Part shown: piece after piece, positions 7,964-16,549 of the stretch | Layout of the letters: every line of letters begins with the position of its first letter | Numbering within the stretch: position 1 is the stretch's first letter | NCBI GenBank assembly: GCA_023409995.1 | Contig: JAEYQN010000008.1 | Coordinates: 1-20,159 of the forward strand | Length of the DNA: 20,159 bases | Direction: 5' to 3' | DNA from: Cyanobacteria bacterium OH_CBB_238 | GTDB taxonomy: Bacteria > Cyanobacteriota > Vampirovibrionia > Gastranaerophilales > Gastranaerophilaceae | Position numbers and translations under genes: made by a program | Notes under the pieces: model-generated | What the model saw: the letters and a program-made list of their open reading frames with translations, nothing else | What the model was told of the DNA's origin: nothing | Databases searched by the model: none

Positions 7964-8473
7964 ATGATAAATGAAAAAATGGAACAAGCATTTAATGATC
8001 AAATAAATAAAGAATTCTACTCTTCATATCTCTATCTATCAATGGCCGCATACCTTCAAGAGATAGGTCTAACAGGTTTTGCAAGTTGGATGAGAGTGCA
8101 AGTACAAGAAGAAACTTTTCACGCAACAGCAATGTTGGATTATCTTCTAGAAAGAGGTGGAAACGTGAAGTTAGAAGCAATTCCTGCACCTCCTCACAAA
8201 TGGGTAAATGTACTTGAAGTATTTGAAGAAACTCTAAAACACGAACAACAAATAAGTGCTTGGGTTAATGATCTTGCCGATGTGGCTGATGAACAAAGAG
8301 ATAGAGCAGCAGCTACCTTCATACAATGGTTTATAAAAGAGCAAGTTGAAGAAGAAGCAACAGCATCAGATATTTTAGCAAAACTTAAACTCATAAACTT
8401 AAATGGTGATGCCTTATTTTCTATGGATAAGGACTTATCAACCAGAACATTTGTTCAACCAGTTATAAATTAA
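7964..8473 (+). CDS. ftnA: Non-haem ferritin (FtnA type)
   Basis: Ferritin oxidises Fe(II) and stores the iron as mineral in a 24-subunit cytoplasmic shell. The 169 residues carry the whole ferroxidase centre at E. coli FtnA numbering: Glu17, Glu50 and His53 (EETFH), Glu94 (KHE), Gln127 and Glu130 (EQVEE), plus Tyr24. The haem-ligand Met of bacterioferritin is not apparent in the expected context, so this is a plain ferritin. AAAGGA at 7951-7956 sits 7 nt before the ATG. It begins 18 nt after ftsH and is followed after 8 nt by the glycosyltransferase gene, so the three may share the ftsH promoter. No Fur-box-like site or separate promoter was picked out in the 18-nt gap. Confidence 0.96.
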   Translation: MINEKMEQAFNDQINKEFYSSYLYLSMAAYLQEIGLTGFASWMRVQVQEETFHATAMLDYLLERGGNVKLEAIPAPPHKWVNVLEVFEETLKHEQQISAWVNDLADVADEQRDRAAATFIQWFIKEQVEEEATASDILAKLKLINLNGDALFSMDKDLSTRTFVQPVIN

Positions 8474-8481
8474 TATAACAA

Positions 8482-10029
8482 ATGCAAATTACTACAAAAA
8501 TACCAAAAATATTACCAAATGCTATTTTAGTATTAATTATATTCTTTGGTATTTTTTTGCGAGCTATAGCATACTCTAGAGGCTTACCTATATGGAGTGA
8601 TGAATTTGTAGATGTATTATCAAGGGGGTATAAATATGTTCTAACCCAGAATACACAGCATATTCCGCTAGGACTTGCATTACTAACGAAAGTAATAATT
8701 GATATTTTCGGGAAATCAGAAACAATTATTCGATCAATTCCATTTACTTGCTCACTAATTTCAGTAATCGCTTTTTATTTCTTATGCCAAAAGTGTCTAA
8801 ATCAATTTATATCAAAAGCTTGTGCATTAACACTATTTGCAATAAATACAAATATAATATTTCAAGCACAGACATTTAAGCAATATAGTTGCGAACTAAT
8901 GATAAGCGTTTTAGCATTAACAACTGCAATTTCAATAGATATAAAGAAGCTTTCAAACAAACAAGCCTTAGGACTAGGTTTGCTTTCAAGCATAGCATTT
9001 TGGTTTTCATATTCTTACATCTTTCTATTATCTGGATTACTAATAGCTCATTTAATAAGAATAATCTCAGACAAATCCCATTTAAACATTAAAAAATTTC
9101 TATTCTTTTTAATGCCAAATTTAGTAAGCTTTCTTGTATATTTTATTTTAGCTGAACTTCCTTTTGTTACAAATGCAAATTTGCACCAGTCATTTATTGA
9201 CTTTGTAGGGTTCTTCCCCAACACAGGAAGAGAAATAATAGGAATATTACAATATTATGTGCCAATATTACCACTAAACACAAAGGCAAATGTTCTCCTT
9301 TTCACACTGGCAATAGGAATCACGTTATCAATAAAGTCAAATCGTTTCACTACATTATTACTTGCATTACCAATAGTTTTAACTTTGATTGCCTCTTTAG
9401 CTTCTATATACCCATTTCAAGATAGACTTGTATTATTCCTATTTCCATCCTTTATCATTTTGTTGTTTAAAAGTCTTGATTATAGAGAGTACAAAGACAA
9501 ATATAAAATAATAATCCTAATTAATTTGTTGATATTAGCATTTATATTCAATATATCAAGGAGTCCATGGATTGATATTGACCAAATTACAAACAACAAA
9601 GATTACTTTAGAATGAGCACTTCCAAAGAATTCTACGACATTTTAAAAACTAAAAAAATAGAAAAAGATGCCAAAATATATACATTTGGGAGAAATAGCA
9701 GCCTATACACATATAACGGATTTTTAGACAGAAAAACAATTGACAACATAGATTCAAAGGTTGTCTCGCTTTTGCCTATTTGTGCTTTAGATTATGACAA
9801 AGTGCCACCCCCAAATAATATTTACAAAATCCACAATAAAGAATTAGTAGGAAGTGATGATGTTGTAGAAGGTTTTCCTAGTAATAACACATGGTATATA
9901 TATTTGTACGATTATCCATACACTAGGCACTGCAATACAGGAATGAAAAATTATATAACAGCTCATTATGAACTTTTAGAGCAATATACTGATAAAATCG
10001 GTGGGACATATATTAAATTTAAAACTTAA
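8482..10029 (+). CDS. GT39-like integral membrane glycosyltransferase
   Basis: This looks like a dolichyl/undecaprenyl-phosphate-sugar-dependent transferase of the ArnT/PMT clan, which moves a sugar from a lipid carrier to an acceptor outside the membrane. The first span (about 12-31) is followed by LPIWSDE, with Asp40-Glu41 in the first extracytoplasmic loop, the usual site of the catalytic acidic residue. About ten hydrophobic segments follow up to residue 362 (for example 158-190, 205-225, 290-310 and 344-362). A soluble C-terminal domain of about 150 residues comes last. Neither acceptor nor sugar can be read from sequence. There is no visible Shine-Dalgarno; the ATG is 8 nt after the ferritin stop, so translation may be coupled. 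It converges on fliN with an 11-nt gap. Confidence 0.72.
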   Translation: MQITTKIPKILPNAILVLIIFFGIFLRAIAYSRGLPIWSDEFVDVLSRGYKYVLTQNTQHIPLGLALLTKVIIDIFGKSETIIRSIPFTCSLISVIAFYFLCQKCLNQFISKACALTLFAINTNIIFQAQTFKQYSCELMISVLALTTAISIDIKKLSNKQALGLGLLSSIAFWFSYSYIFLLSGLLIAHLIRIISDKSHLNIKKFLFFLMPNLVSFLVYFILAELPFVTNANLHQSFIDFVGFFPNTGREIIGILQYYVPILPLNTKANVLLFTLAIGITLSIKSNRFTTLLLALPIVLTLIASLASIYPFQDRLVLFLFPSFIILLFKSLDYREYKDKYKIIILINLLILAFIFNISRSPWIDIDQITNNKDYFRMSTSKEFYDILKTKKIEKDAKIYTFGRNSSLYTYNGFLDRKTIDNIDSKVVSLLPICALDYDKVPPPNNIYKIHNKELVGSDDVVEGFPSNNTWYIYLYDYPYTRHCNTGMKNYITAHYELLEQYTDKIGGTYIKFKT

Positions 10030-10040
10030 AACAAGTTAAA

Positions 10041-10460
10041 TTATGAATTTTTTAATCTATCTTCTGGAGGAGTTATTCCAATTACACGCAAACCAAAGTT
10101 ATCACCGATTACAACTACCTCTCCATTTGCAATGTGTTTTCCATTTGCATAAAGATCGACAGGTTCTCCCGCAACTTTGTCTAACTCGATAATTGATCCC
10201 TTAGTTAGCTCCAATACCTTTTTAATAGGCAACTCGCAACGTCCCAACTCTACGGTTAACTCAAGATTTATATCCATTAAAATATCTAAATTCGTATTTT
10301 CATCAGCTCTAGCCTGGGAATCTTGATCAAAAGACGAAAATTTAACAGGTTGAACTGTAACCGGCTCAGAATAGGTTTCTTCCTGAGGATCAATTCTTTC
10401 AGCATCCTGTATTATACCCTGATTAAATTCTTCTTCGTTTTGAGTCTCTTTTTCTGGCAT
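10041..10460 (-). CDS. fliN: Flagellar motor switch protein FliN
   Basis: FliN forms the lower part of the flagellar C ring and takes part in switching and export. The C-terminal half (about 58-132) is a SpoA domain, with LTVELGRCELPIKKVLEL, a G-S-I-I-E-L-D-K turn, G-E-P-V-D-L-Y-A-N-G and a final G-L-R-V-I-G-I strand. The first 55 residues are an acidic, Glu/Gln-rich, probably disordered tail, longer than in short FliN proteins. There is no CheC-type phosphatase segment, so it is FliN and not the longer FliY. A GGGG-containing purine run lies about 7 nt before the ATG. It starts 14 nt after fliM and is the last gene of the motA-motB-fliL-fliM-fliN block. Confidence 0.93.
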   Translation of the reverse strand: MPEKETQNEEEFNQGIIQDAERIDPQEETYSEPVTVQPVKFSSFDQDSQARADENTNLDILMDINLELTVELGRCELPIKKVLELTKGSIIELDKVAGEPVDLYANGKHIANGEVVVIGDNFGLRVIGITPPEDRLKNS

Positions 10461-10474
10461 CAGACTATCCCCTT

Positions 10475-11518
10475 TTATAAATAGCTCTTTAGTATCTCTG
10501 CAGTTTCGTCATATCTATCAGTAATTTTAACACACATTTTTCTTTTAATTGTTCCTGGTCTGGCAAAAAATTTCTTAGCGCCATTCAGTTTTACAATTAA
10601 TTCATCGGCAACGCTATTCTCTAAAAGAACAACATCACCCTCTTTTAGAGCAATAAAATCCATTAAAGAAATTTTAGTTCCACCGAGTACTACTTCTATA
10701 TCAACATTTGAAGTATTTAACTTACTTATCATGCTTTGTTTTTCTTCAACTGTTGCCATAATTCCTTTTGTTTGGAATATATGTTGAGTATTTAGTTGAC
10801 TTAAAATACTCTCTAACATTGGGTATGGCAAACAAACGTTGACAAGCCCATAGTACTTTCCACCCATTTGAATTTCCATAGTTACCAAAGCAACAATTTC
10901 ACTTGGGCTCGCTACCTGAACCATACTATAACTATTTTCAATATCAATCAAATTTGCTTCAGCCGGTAAAATACTTGACCATGCAACTGCAAATGTATTA
11001 ATAGTTTTTTCTAAAACTTTTTTAGTTAAGGCTTCTTCAATATCAGTTAATTCTCGTGAAGATTGTTCTGTAGCACCAATTCCGCCTAGCATTCTATCCA
11101 CAAAGCAAGAGATAACTTCAAAGCTAAAACCCAACAATACCTGACCAGGAAGCGGATTCAACTCGAAGATACCCACAGTCATAGGAGTGGGCATTGATGC
11201 AATAAACTCCTCATACATTATCTGATCAACAGAAACAACATCTAGATTTATGGGTATTCTTAAATAACCGGTGAGAGATAAAGCCAACTGTCTTGAAAAT
11301 TCTCTATGAATATCCTGAAGTCCCCGAAGATGTTCTTTTGAAAACTTATCAGGTCTTCTAAAATTGTATAGTTTATACCCTTTCTGATACTCGTTTATAT
11401 CATCATTTTCAAGGTCAACATATCTACTATATTCTTCAACAGTAGCCACAACATCTCTTCCCACTTTATCTTGAGATGCATACCTATTATCTAATTTTTG
11501 TTTATCAACTTCAGCCAA
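10475..11518 (-). CDS. fliM: Flagellar motor switch protein FliM
   Basis: FliM is the C-ring subunit between FliG and FliN and normally binds phospho-CheY. YNFRRPDKFSKEHLRGLQDIH (about 51-71) opens the middle domain as in other FliM proteins; YEEFIASMPTPMTVGIFEL and DRMLGGIG follow, and a SpoA domain ends the protein (about 268-345). Length is 347. The first 50 residues lack the usual LSQxEIDxLL CheY-binding peptide; only a weak LENDDINEY (35-43) resembles it. The start codon is TTG at 11518, with AAGGA about 10 nt upstream overlapping the end of fliL; the nearby ATG is out of frame, and no early in-frame ATG exists. The spacing to fliL is 13 nt. Confidence 0.94.
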   Translation of the reverse strand: MAEVDKQKLDNRYASQDKVGRDVVATVEEYSRYVDLENDDINEYQKGYKLYNFRRPDKFSKEHLRGLQDIHREFSRQLALSLTGYLRIPINLDVVSVDQIMYEEFIASMPTPMTVGIFELNPLPGQVLLGFSFEVISCFVDRMLGGIGATEQSSRELTDIEEALTKKVLEKTINTFAVAWSSILPAEANLIDIENSYSMVQVASPSEIVALVTMEIQMGGKYYGLVNVCLPYPMLESILSQLNTQHIFQTKGIMATVEEKQSMISKLNTSNVDIEVVLGGTKISLMDFIALKEGDVVLLENSVADELIVKLNGAKKFFARPGTIKRKMCVKITDRYDETAEILKSYL

Positions 11519-11531
11519 AAATCACCCATCC

Positions 11532-12131
11532 TTATTGCATTATAAATTGACCAAAACTAACTCTCATAACTTCACGTTCACCAGCTAATATTGAATCAAC
11601 AGAGTCAGTAATCTCATCTTTTGCTAATTCTTTGCCTGCAGCTGTTGAAAGCTCAGAAGACGTTTTACTTGATAAAGCTGATATGACAGCATCTCTGATT
11701 GCAGGTTTGTATTGAGCCATTTCTGTTTCAATTGGAGAAGCAGCCGGTGCACTTTCGCCATGTCCACCACCACTTTTAACAGGCTCATCATCTGAAGGTT
11801 TTTTAGTAAGCTCAAGAGCAACACTAACCTTTAAGTATCTTTTCATTCCAGGGTCACTTAAATTCATGGTAAAATCACCAAGATCAACAATAAGTCCTTT
11901 TTCTTCAGGCGCATCTTCAGAAGCTCCCTCAGCTACCGCGTCAGCAGATGCTTCGGGTTTCGGTATTTTCTTTGATAATAAAGAATCTTGCATTAAATAG
12001 TTTGCCAATAAAAATAATGAGCATATTATTGCAGTCGTAATTACATTTATAATAATTACTTTGGAACTTCCTGAATTGTTTTTATTTTCTACTTCCGGTG
12101 TTAAATCCTTTGGTGCATTTGGTCTTGCCAT
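11532..12131 (-). CDS. fliL: Flagellar basal-body-associated protein FliL
   Basis: FliL is a single-span inner-membrane protein that surrounds the stator and modulates torque. The start is set at the ATG ending at 12131, not at an in-frame TTG 12 nt upstream, because that TTG is part of a GGAG Shine-Dalgarno (12138-12141) exactly 6 nt before the ATG. The 199 residues have a membrane span at about 24-46, an Ala/Glu-rich linker (57-78), the FliL core VDLGDFTMNLSDPG, KRYLKVSVALEL, and a C-terminal region ending VSFGQFIMQ. About 24 low-complexity residues (112-136, with a GGGHG run) are inserted inside the domain, between the VALEL strand and the following helix. It lies between motB and fliM. 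Confidence 0.9.
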   Translation of the reverse strand: MARPNAPKDLTPEVENKNNSGSSKVIIINVITTAIICSLFLLANYLMQDSLLSKKIPKPEASADAVAEGASEDAPEEKGLIVDLGDFTMNLSDPGMKRYLKVSVALELTKKPSDDEPVKSGGGHGESAPAASPIETEMAQYKPAIRDAVISALSSKTSSELSTAAGKELAKDEITDSVDSILAGEREVMRVSFGQFIMQ

Positions 12132-12153
12132 TTTAATCTCCAATATCTTTCAA

Positions 12154-12831
12154 TTATTTTGTATTAGAACTCAATATAATTATATCAACTCTTCTATTCT
12201 GACTTTTACCTTCATATGTAGTATTTGGTGCAATTGGAACATATTCACCATAACCAACTGCAGAAAGTCTTTTTGGATTAAGGCCTTTTTGAGCAATTAG
12301 ATAGCTGATTATATTAGTTGCTCTTGCTGTAGATAATTCCCAGTTTGATGGAAACTGGGTTGTTTTAATAGGGGTTGAATCTGTATGCCCTTCTATAATC
12401 ACATAATTATCCATCTTCTTCAGCTCTGAGGCTATACTATCCAAAGTAGCTAATACCTCTGGTTTTATTATAGCAGAACCTTGGGTAAAAAGCATTTTAT
12501 CATTAAGTCTAATTATAGCACCTCTACTGCTTTTAAGTAATATTGTATTAGACTTTATTAATTCATTATTATTTAATTCCTTTAAAATTTTATCTTGCTC
12601 TGATTGTGTTGGAATATTTTTATGGGAATCTAAAGACTGGGTGGGTGATTCAGAAGTCAGTCCAAACACACTTTTTACGCTATTGACAGTATTAGCAACA
12701 TTTTGATGCCCACTACCAGAAACAGCCCAAAGAACCATAAAAAGGGCAAGCAGCATCGTAACAAAATCGGCATAAGAAACAACCCATCTATTCAAGTAAT
12801 CTTTAGAGTATGAATAATAGTCATTTTTCAT
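12154..12831 (-). CDS. motB: Flagellar stator protein MotB
   Basis: MotB pairs with MotA to form the ion channel that drives rotation, and anchors it to peptidoglycan. The single membrane span starts RWVVSYADFVTMLLALFMVL (15-34) and contains the essential ion-carrying Asp22. A plug/linker region (about 40-95) precedes an OmpA-type peptidoglycan-binding domain with EGHTDSTPI and NWELSTARA. The last block, SAVGYGEYVPIAPN and NRRVDI, completes the fold. At 225 residues it is a little shorter than the E. coli protein. The ATG directly abuts the motA TAG stop, so translation is probably coupled. I cannot reliably tell proton from sodium use. Confidence 0.96.
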   Translation of the reverse strand: MKNDYYSYSKDYLNRWVVSYADFVTMLLALFMVLWAVSGSGHQNVANTVNSVKSVFGLTSESPTQSLDSHKNIPTQSEQDKILKELNNNELIKSNTILLKSSRGAIIRLNDKMLFTQGSAIIKPEVLATLDSIASELKKMDNYVIIEGHTDSTPIKTTQFPSNWELSTARATNIISYLIAQKGLNPKRLSAVGYGEYVPIAPNTTYEGKSQNRRVDIIILSSNTK

Positions 12832-13620
12832 CTATACTCTCTGCTCCACTCTCGATCCTTTGTAGTATTTTTTGTTATTGTATTTTAAATAAGCAATAAG
12901 TTTTTCTTCAATTATTCCCGGATTTTCTTTCATTATTATTGACAAGATAGCTTGAAGCATTGCTTCTTTAAATAATACCTCTTCTCTCAACTTCAATTTC
13001 ATTTTACCAGCCACAGGCAAGAAAAACATATTAGCTACACCAACACCGTATAAAGTAGCAATAAACGCTGTTGCAATCCCATTTGCAAGTATCTCTGGCT
13101 GTTGAATATAACTCATAGTTTGCACCAAACCAAAAACAGCACCAACAACACCAAATGTTGGTGCATATCCACCCATCGCCTCAAAAACTCTTGAATTAAT
13201 TAATTCTTGCTCTTCATCATAAGCTATTTCAGCACTCATAATGTCATATACTAATTGAGGGTTCTCTACATCTATTGCAAGTTGCAGTCCTCTCTTTAAA
13301 AAAGGTACATGAATCTTATCAACAAAAGACTGCAACTCAAACAAATTATGATGGCGTGCATAATGTGCAATTTGTATAACTTCATCGATGACAATCAACT
13401 TATTATTGTTTTCTTTCTTAAATGCAGATAATGAAGACTTTATTGCAACCATAACTGTAGTTATAGAAAAATTTATAAAAGAGGCAAGAAATGTTCCACC
13501 TAAAACTATTATAATTGCCGTAGGCTGCAAAAGGACACGAATATTAGACGTATCCATGCCGGGATGAAAAACAAATACAACAAACGCAACAAATAAAAAT
13601 ATTATTATTGAGCCACTCAT
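12832..13620 (-). CDS. motA: Flagellar stator protein MotA
   Basis: MotA is the four-span subunit of the stator that pushes on FliG. Spans lie at about 2-19, 31-50, 150-172 and 183-205, with a large cytoplasmic loop between the second and third. The third span contains the conserved GGYAPTFGVVGAVFGLV with Pro154; Pro202 in the fourth span matches the second conserved proline. The short Arg/Glu-bearing segment HYARHHNLFELQSF is where FliG contact is expected. Length 262 is typical. It is the first gene of the block; the 175-nt gap upstream separates it from a divergent gene. No clear Shine-Dalgarno is close to the ATG, the nearest purine run (GGGGATAAG) ending about 9 nt upstream. Confidence 0.96.
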   Translation of the reverse strand: MSGSIIIFLFVAFVVFVFHPGMDTSNIRVLLQPTAIIIVLGGTFLASFINFSITTVMVAIKSSLSAFKKENNNKLIVIDEVIQIAHYARHHNLFELQSFVDKIHVPFLKRGLQLAIDVENPQLVYDIMSAEIAYDEEQELINSRVFEAMGGYAPTFGVVGAVFGLVQTMSYIQQPEILANGIATAFIATLYGVGVANMFFLPVAGKMKLKLREEVLFKEAMLQAILSIIMKENPGIIEEKLIAYLKYNNKKYYKGSRVEQRV

Positions 13621-13734
13621 TAGCTTATACTTATCCCCAAATCAATATTAACAATATAATTTCATATTTATATATCTCGAGTATCCACTATTTACCGTAT
13701 TTTTTTATAGAAAGGTCAAATGAAATTAAATAAC

Positions 13735-13743
13735 TGTTATATT
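13735..13743 (+). promoter_or_regulatory. Possible extended -10 element for the membrane protein gene
   Basis: TG at 13735-13736, one base, then TATATT at 13738-13743 form an extended -10 match 52 nt before the ATG at 13796. The -35 region (GTCAAA at the 17-nt spacing) is poor, which an extended -10 can tolerate. TATA-like strings are common here, so this is tentative. Confidence 0.35.
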
Positions 13744-13795
13744 ATATAAACAACGTGGTATTAAATAACTATCAGAAGGGATATTAAGACAGCAG

Positions 13796-14488
13796 ATGGC
13801 ATCATTAGTCGATTCAACACGAACAATAATTAATGGTTCTCATCCTTTTTTGAAAGTTTTTGGACTTTCTTTTGGGATCTTTGCCGTATTGCAAATAATA
13901 CTATCAAATGCAACAGAACCACAAACAAAAATGATTATTGCAATAATAACCATATTAATTCTTTTCGGTTACTATATACAAGCAATACACAACTCAATAA
14001 ACGATAAAGCAATATTGATTCCGCGTCCATATAACTTGTTATATTTCTTATTTAATGGACTAAGGGGAGTAATATCACTCCTACCATATATTGCATTAGT
14101 ATACTATGGAATGCTATGGATAAATCCATTAATGACTTTTGATACTTGGATAAATATCACATTACAAATATTGGCTTTCACACTATTATTTTCATTTTTC
14201 GCAACAGGATTGCTTTTACATGCGAGAAACTTTAGTTTTATACAAAGTTACGATTTTAAAAAACTAATCAAATATTCTGGTGACATTGTAGTTAGAAATT
14301 ATACGTTACTTTTTGGACTCGCAGTACTTATAGGCTTAATTTTTGTTCCAGTTGGGATAGGCATTCATCTTATGTTTGACTATGGACCAGTATTTAATTT
14401 CTATGTAATCTTCAGTGCTGTATTCTTATTGCTCATAGTATCTCAATATTACGCTCTACTATATTTTGAATATATGGACTTAGATTAG
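13796..14488 (+). CDS. Multi-pass membrane protein of unknown function
   Basis: I do not recognise the family. The 230 residues contain about six hydrophobic spans: roughly 20-36, 46-62, 90-106, 118-145, 170-186 and 201-222, with few charged residues and a Pro-rich loop RPYNLLYF after the second. No catalytic motif or signal peptide is visible. The pattern of long helices with a cytoplasmic-type Lys cluster (FKKLIKYSG) near 157-166 vaguely recalls small bacterial DUF4013-like membrane proteins, but this is a guess. A purine run (GAAGGG, 13775-13780) is 15 nt before the ATG, further than usual, so the start is not certain. It is divergent from motA, and its TAG stop interlocks with the uvrB stop. 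Confidence 0.75.
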   Translation: MASLVDSTRTIINGSHPFLKVFGLSFGIFAVLQIILSNATEPQTKMIIAIITILILFGYYIQAIHNSINDKAILIPRPYNLLYFLFNGLRGVISLLPYIALVYYGMLWINPLMTFDTWINITLQILAFTLLFSFFATGLLLHARNFSFIQSYDFKKLIKYSGDIVVRNYTLLFGLAVLIGLIFVPVGIGIHLMFDYGPVFNFYVIFSAVFLLLIVSQYYALLYFEYMDLD

Positions 14489-16473
14489 GTTGAACTCATT
14501 TCTCTAAGTTTTTTTAGTTGATCTCTTATTTCAGCAGCTCGCTCGAAATCAAGTATACTTGCTGCTTTTTTCATATCTTTTTCCAACTTTGTAATTAGTT
14601 TAGGAAGATCCTTTTTACCGATATTCATTTCAACCATTTCTTCAGCAACTATATCTTCTATATTTCGGTAACTTGATACCAATTGAAGCAAGTTATTTTC
14701 AATTGGTTTTTTGATTGTCTTTGGAATGATATTGTGAATTTTGTTATATTCAATCTGCAATTCTCTTCTTCTTTTTGTTTCATCAATAGCTTTTTTCATA
14801 CTATCTGTGATTTTATCCGCATACATAATAACCTTAGAACAAGCATTTCTAGCAGCTCTTCCAACTGTTTGAATTAAACTGGTTTCTGAGCGCAAGAAAC
14901 CTTCTTTATCTGCATCCATTATTGCAACCAATGAAACCTCCGGAATATCAAGCCCTTCTCTTAAAAGGTTTACACCAATAAGAACATCAAAAACGCCGAG
15001 CCTGAGGTCTCGGAGAATTTCAACTCTTTCAAGAGATACGATTTCACTATGTAAGTATCTGACCTTTATTCCAAGCTGTAACAGATAATCTGTCAAATCT
15101 TCGGCCATCCTCTTAGTAAGTGTTGTAATCAAAACCCTCTCTTTTTTATCAGCTGTTTTATTTATTTCAGCAATAAGGTCATCAACTTGATGAGCCGTTG
15201 GCTTAACAAATATTTCAGGATCAACCAACCCTGTAGGTCTAATTATTTGCTCTACAAGCTGTTGCGAATTTTTTCTTTCAAATTCTGCAGGAGTCGCCGA
15301 AATAAATATTTTTTGCCCAACCCTATCCCAAAACTCTTCTATTTTAAGTGGTCTGTTATCTTTTGCACAAGGCAGGCGAAAACCATAATCAACCAGAACA
15401 GATTTTCGTGCTTGGTCTCCATTATACATAGCCTTCAACTGAGGAATTGTAACGTGAGATTCATCAATTACCAACAAAAAATCATCTTTAAAATAGTCTA
15501 ATAATGTAGCAGGGGGAGTTCCAGGGGCTCTTCTTTCAATAACTCTTGAATAGTTTTCAATTCCTGAACAATAGCCCATTTCTTTTATCATTTCGATATC
15601 ATAATGTGTACGTTGAGCAATCCTTTGTGCTTCTATCAACTTATTTTGAGACTCAAATAATGACACTTGATTTTTAAGCTCTGTTCTAATCATTGAAAGT
15701 GTTGTATCGAGATCTTCATCATAAGATAAATAATGAACAGCTGGAAATATAACTGTAGAATCAACATTTTCAAGAATTTCTCCTGAGACTGGGTCTATTT
15801 TTATAATTTTTTCAATTTCATCACCAAAAAAAGAGATTCTTGTCACAATTTTTTCATATGAAGGCATAACTTCAACAATATCTCCCCTTGGTCTAAAGGT
15901 TGATCGTTTTAATTCAACATCATTTCTTTCATAGTGAATAGAAACAAGCTGCTTCAATAAAATATCTCTATCTATTTCATCACCAACTTTTATTTTTAAA
16001 GCACCTCTAAAGTAGTTTTCAGGCAACCCCAGTCCATAAATGCAACTGACTGAAGCTATTACTATTACATCATTTCGCTCATATAAGCTTCTTGTTGTGT
16101 TGTGCCTAAGCCTATCAATTTCTTCATTGATAGTTGAGCTTTTTTCTATATAAGTATCTGTTCTTGGAATATATGCCTCTGGTTGATAATAGTCATAATA
16201 ACTTATAAAATATTCGACGGCATTATCAGGAAATAATTCTTTAAATTCATTATATAATTGGGCTGCAAGAGTTTTATTATGTGCAATAATTAATGTCTGT
16301 TTTTGTACTTTTTCTATCACGTTTGCAACAGTAAATGTCTTACCTGATCCTGTTATCCCCAGCAAAGTTTGAGATTCAGCCCCATCATTTATACCATTAA
16401 CCAATAAATCAATAGCTTTAGGTTGATCCCCTGCCGGAAAGTGTTTTGATACAATTTTAAATTTTCTATCCAT
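14485..16473 (-). CDS. uvrB: Excinuclease ABC subunit B
   Basis: UvrB receives damaged DNA from UvrA, verifies the lesion and recruits UvrC in nucleotide excision repair. Walker A GITGSGKT is at 39-46. The damage-sensing beta-hairpin [16 protein letters not shown] (91-106) is intact. [10 protein letters not shown] is the DEAD-like motif, [20 protein letters not shown] and QTVGRAARN are the helicase motifs V and VI, and a UVR domain ([18 protein letters not shown]) ends the protein, where UvrC docks. Length 662 is standard. No Shine-Dalgarno precedes the ATG; GGTG is about 15 nt away. A promoter-like pair and a 19-bp dyad lie in the short gap to the divergent TPR gene, which could be a site of damage-inducible control. 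Confidence 0.97.
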   Translation of the reverse strand: MDRKFKIVSKHFPAGDQPKAIDLLVNGINDGAESQTLLGITGSGKTFTVANVIEKVQKQTLIIAHNKTLAAQLYNEFKELFPDNAVEYFISYYDYYQPEAYIPRTDTYIEKSSTINEEIDRLRHNTTRSLYERNDVIVIASVSCIYGLGLPENYFRGALKIKVGDEIDRDILLKQLVSIHYERNDVELKRSTFRPRGDIVEVMPSYEKIVTRISFFGDEIEKIIKIDPVSGEILENVDSTVIFPAVHYLSYDEDLDTTLSMIRTELKNQVSLFESQNKLIEAQRIAQRTHYDIEMIKEMGYCSGIENYSRVIERRAPGTPPATLLDYFKDDFLLVIDESHVTIPQLKAMYNGDQARKSVLVDYGFRLPCAKDNRPLKIEEFWDRVGQKIFISATPAEFERKNSQQLVEQIIRPTGLVDPEIFVKPTAHQVDDLIAEINKTADKKERVLITTLTKRMAEDLTDYLLQLGIKVRYLHSEIVSLERVEILRDLRLGVFDVLIGVNLLREGLDIPEVSLVAIMDADKEGFLRSETSLIQTVGRAARNACSKVIMYADKITDSMKKAIDETKRRRELQIEYNKIHNIIPKTIKKPIENNLLQLVSSYRNIEDIVAEEMVEMNIGKKDLPKLITKLEKDMKKAASILDFERAAEIRDQLKKLREMSST

Positions 16474-16481
16474 GGTTATAT

Positions 16482-16500
16482 ATTAACACCAATTGTTAAT
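16482..16500. promoter_or_regulatory. 19-bp dyad in the uvrB leader, possible operator
   Basis: ATTAACA (16482-16488) and TGTTAAT (16494-16500) form a perfect 7-bp inverted repeat with a 5-nt centre. It lies 9-27 nt upstream of the uvrB start, just after the predicted uvrB transcription start, where a bound repressor could block elongation or a hairpin could form in the leader. It is not a textbook LexA site of either the E. coli or Bacillus type. Confidence 0.4.
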
Positions 16501-16508
16501 TATTATAG

Positions 16509-16537
16509 ATTATATTTACCTATTAATGAATTGCGAA
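16509..16537 (-). promoter_or_regulatory. Possible uvrB promoter
   Basis: On the minus strand TTCGCA (16537-16532) and TATAAT (16514-16509) are 17 nt apart; the -10 is perfect and the -35 matches 4 of 6. Transcription would start near 16502, giving a leader of about 29 nt that spans the 16482-16500 dyad. It overlaps the promoter of the TPR gene on the other strand, so polymerase could occupy only one at a time. Confidence 0.5.
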
Positions 16538-16543
16538 TATAAT
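16515..16543 (+). promoter_or_regulatory. Possible promoter of the TPR gene, giving a leaderless mRNA
   Basis: TTTACC (16515-16520) and a perfect TATAAT (16538-16543) are 17 nt apart. The -10 ends 6 nt before the ATG at 16550, so transcription would begin at or next to the A of the start codon. That matches the layout of leaderless transcripts. The -35 box lies in the spacer of the opposing uvrB promoter. Confidence 0.5.
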
Positions 16544-16549
16544 AGGGTA

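Noticed and set aside
10023..10037. AACTT-N5-AAGTT hairpin between the glycosyltransferase and fliN ends
   Set aside because: Five base pairs with a single GC pair and no solid T tract; too weak to call a terminator.
12132..12143. TTG start giving FliL four more residues
   Set aside because: The TTG is part of the TTGGAG Shine-Dalgarno for the ATG ending at 12131.
13668..13694. Flagellar sigma-28-like string upstream of motA (minus strand TAAATAGT-N11-ATATATAA)
   Set aside because: Only the TAAA and ATAA parts match, and these are common in AT-rich DNA; the GCCG core of the -10 is absent.
15187..15501. 104-codon plus-strand reading frame inside uvrB
   Set aside because: It lies opposite conserved uvrB helicase motifs and has no likeness or ribosome-binding site of its own.
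16493..16549. TTG/ATG starts extending the TPR protein by 19 or 8 residues
   Set aside because: No ribosome-binding sites, a hydrophobic non-TPR extension, and a TATAAT box within the extension.
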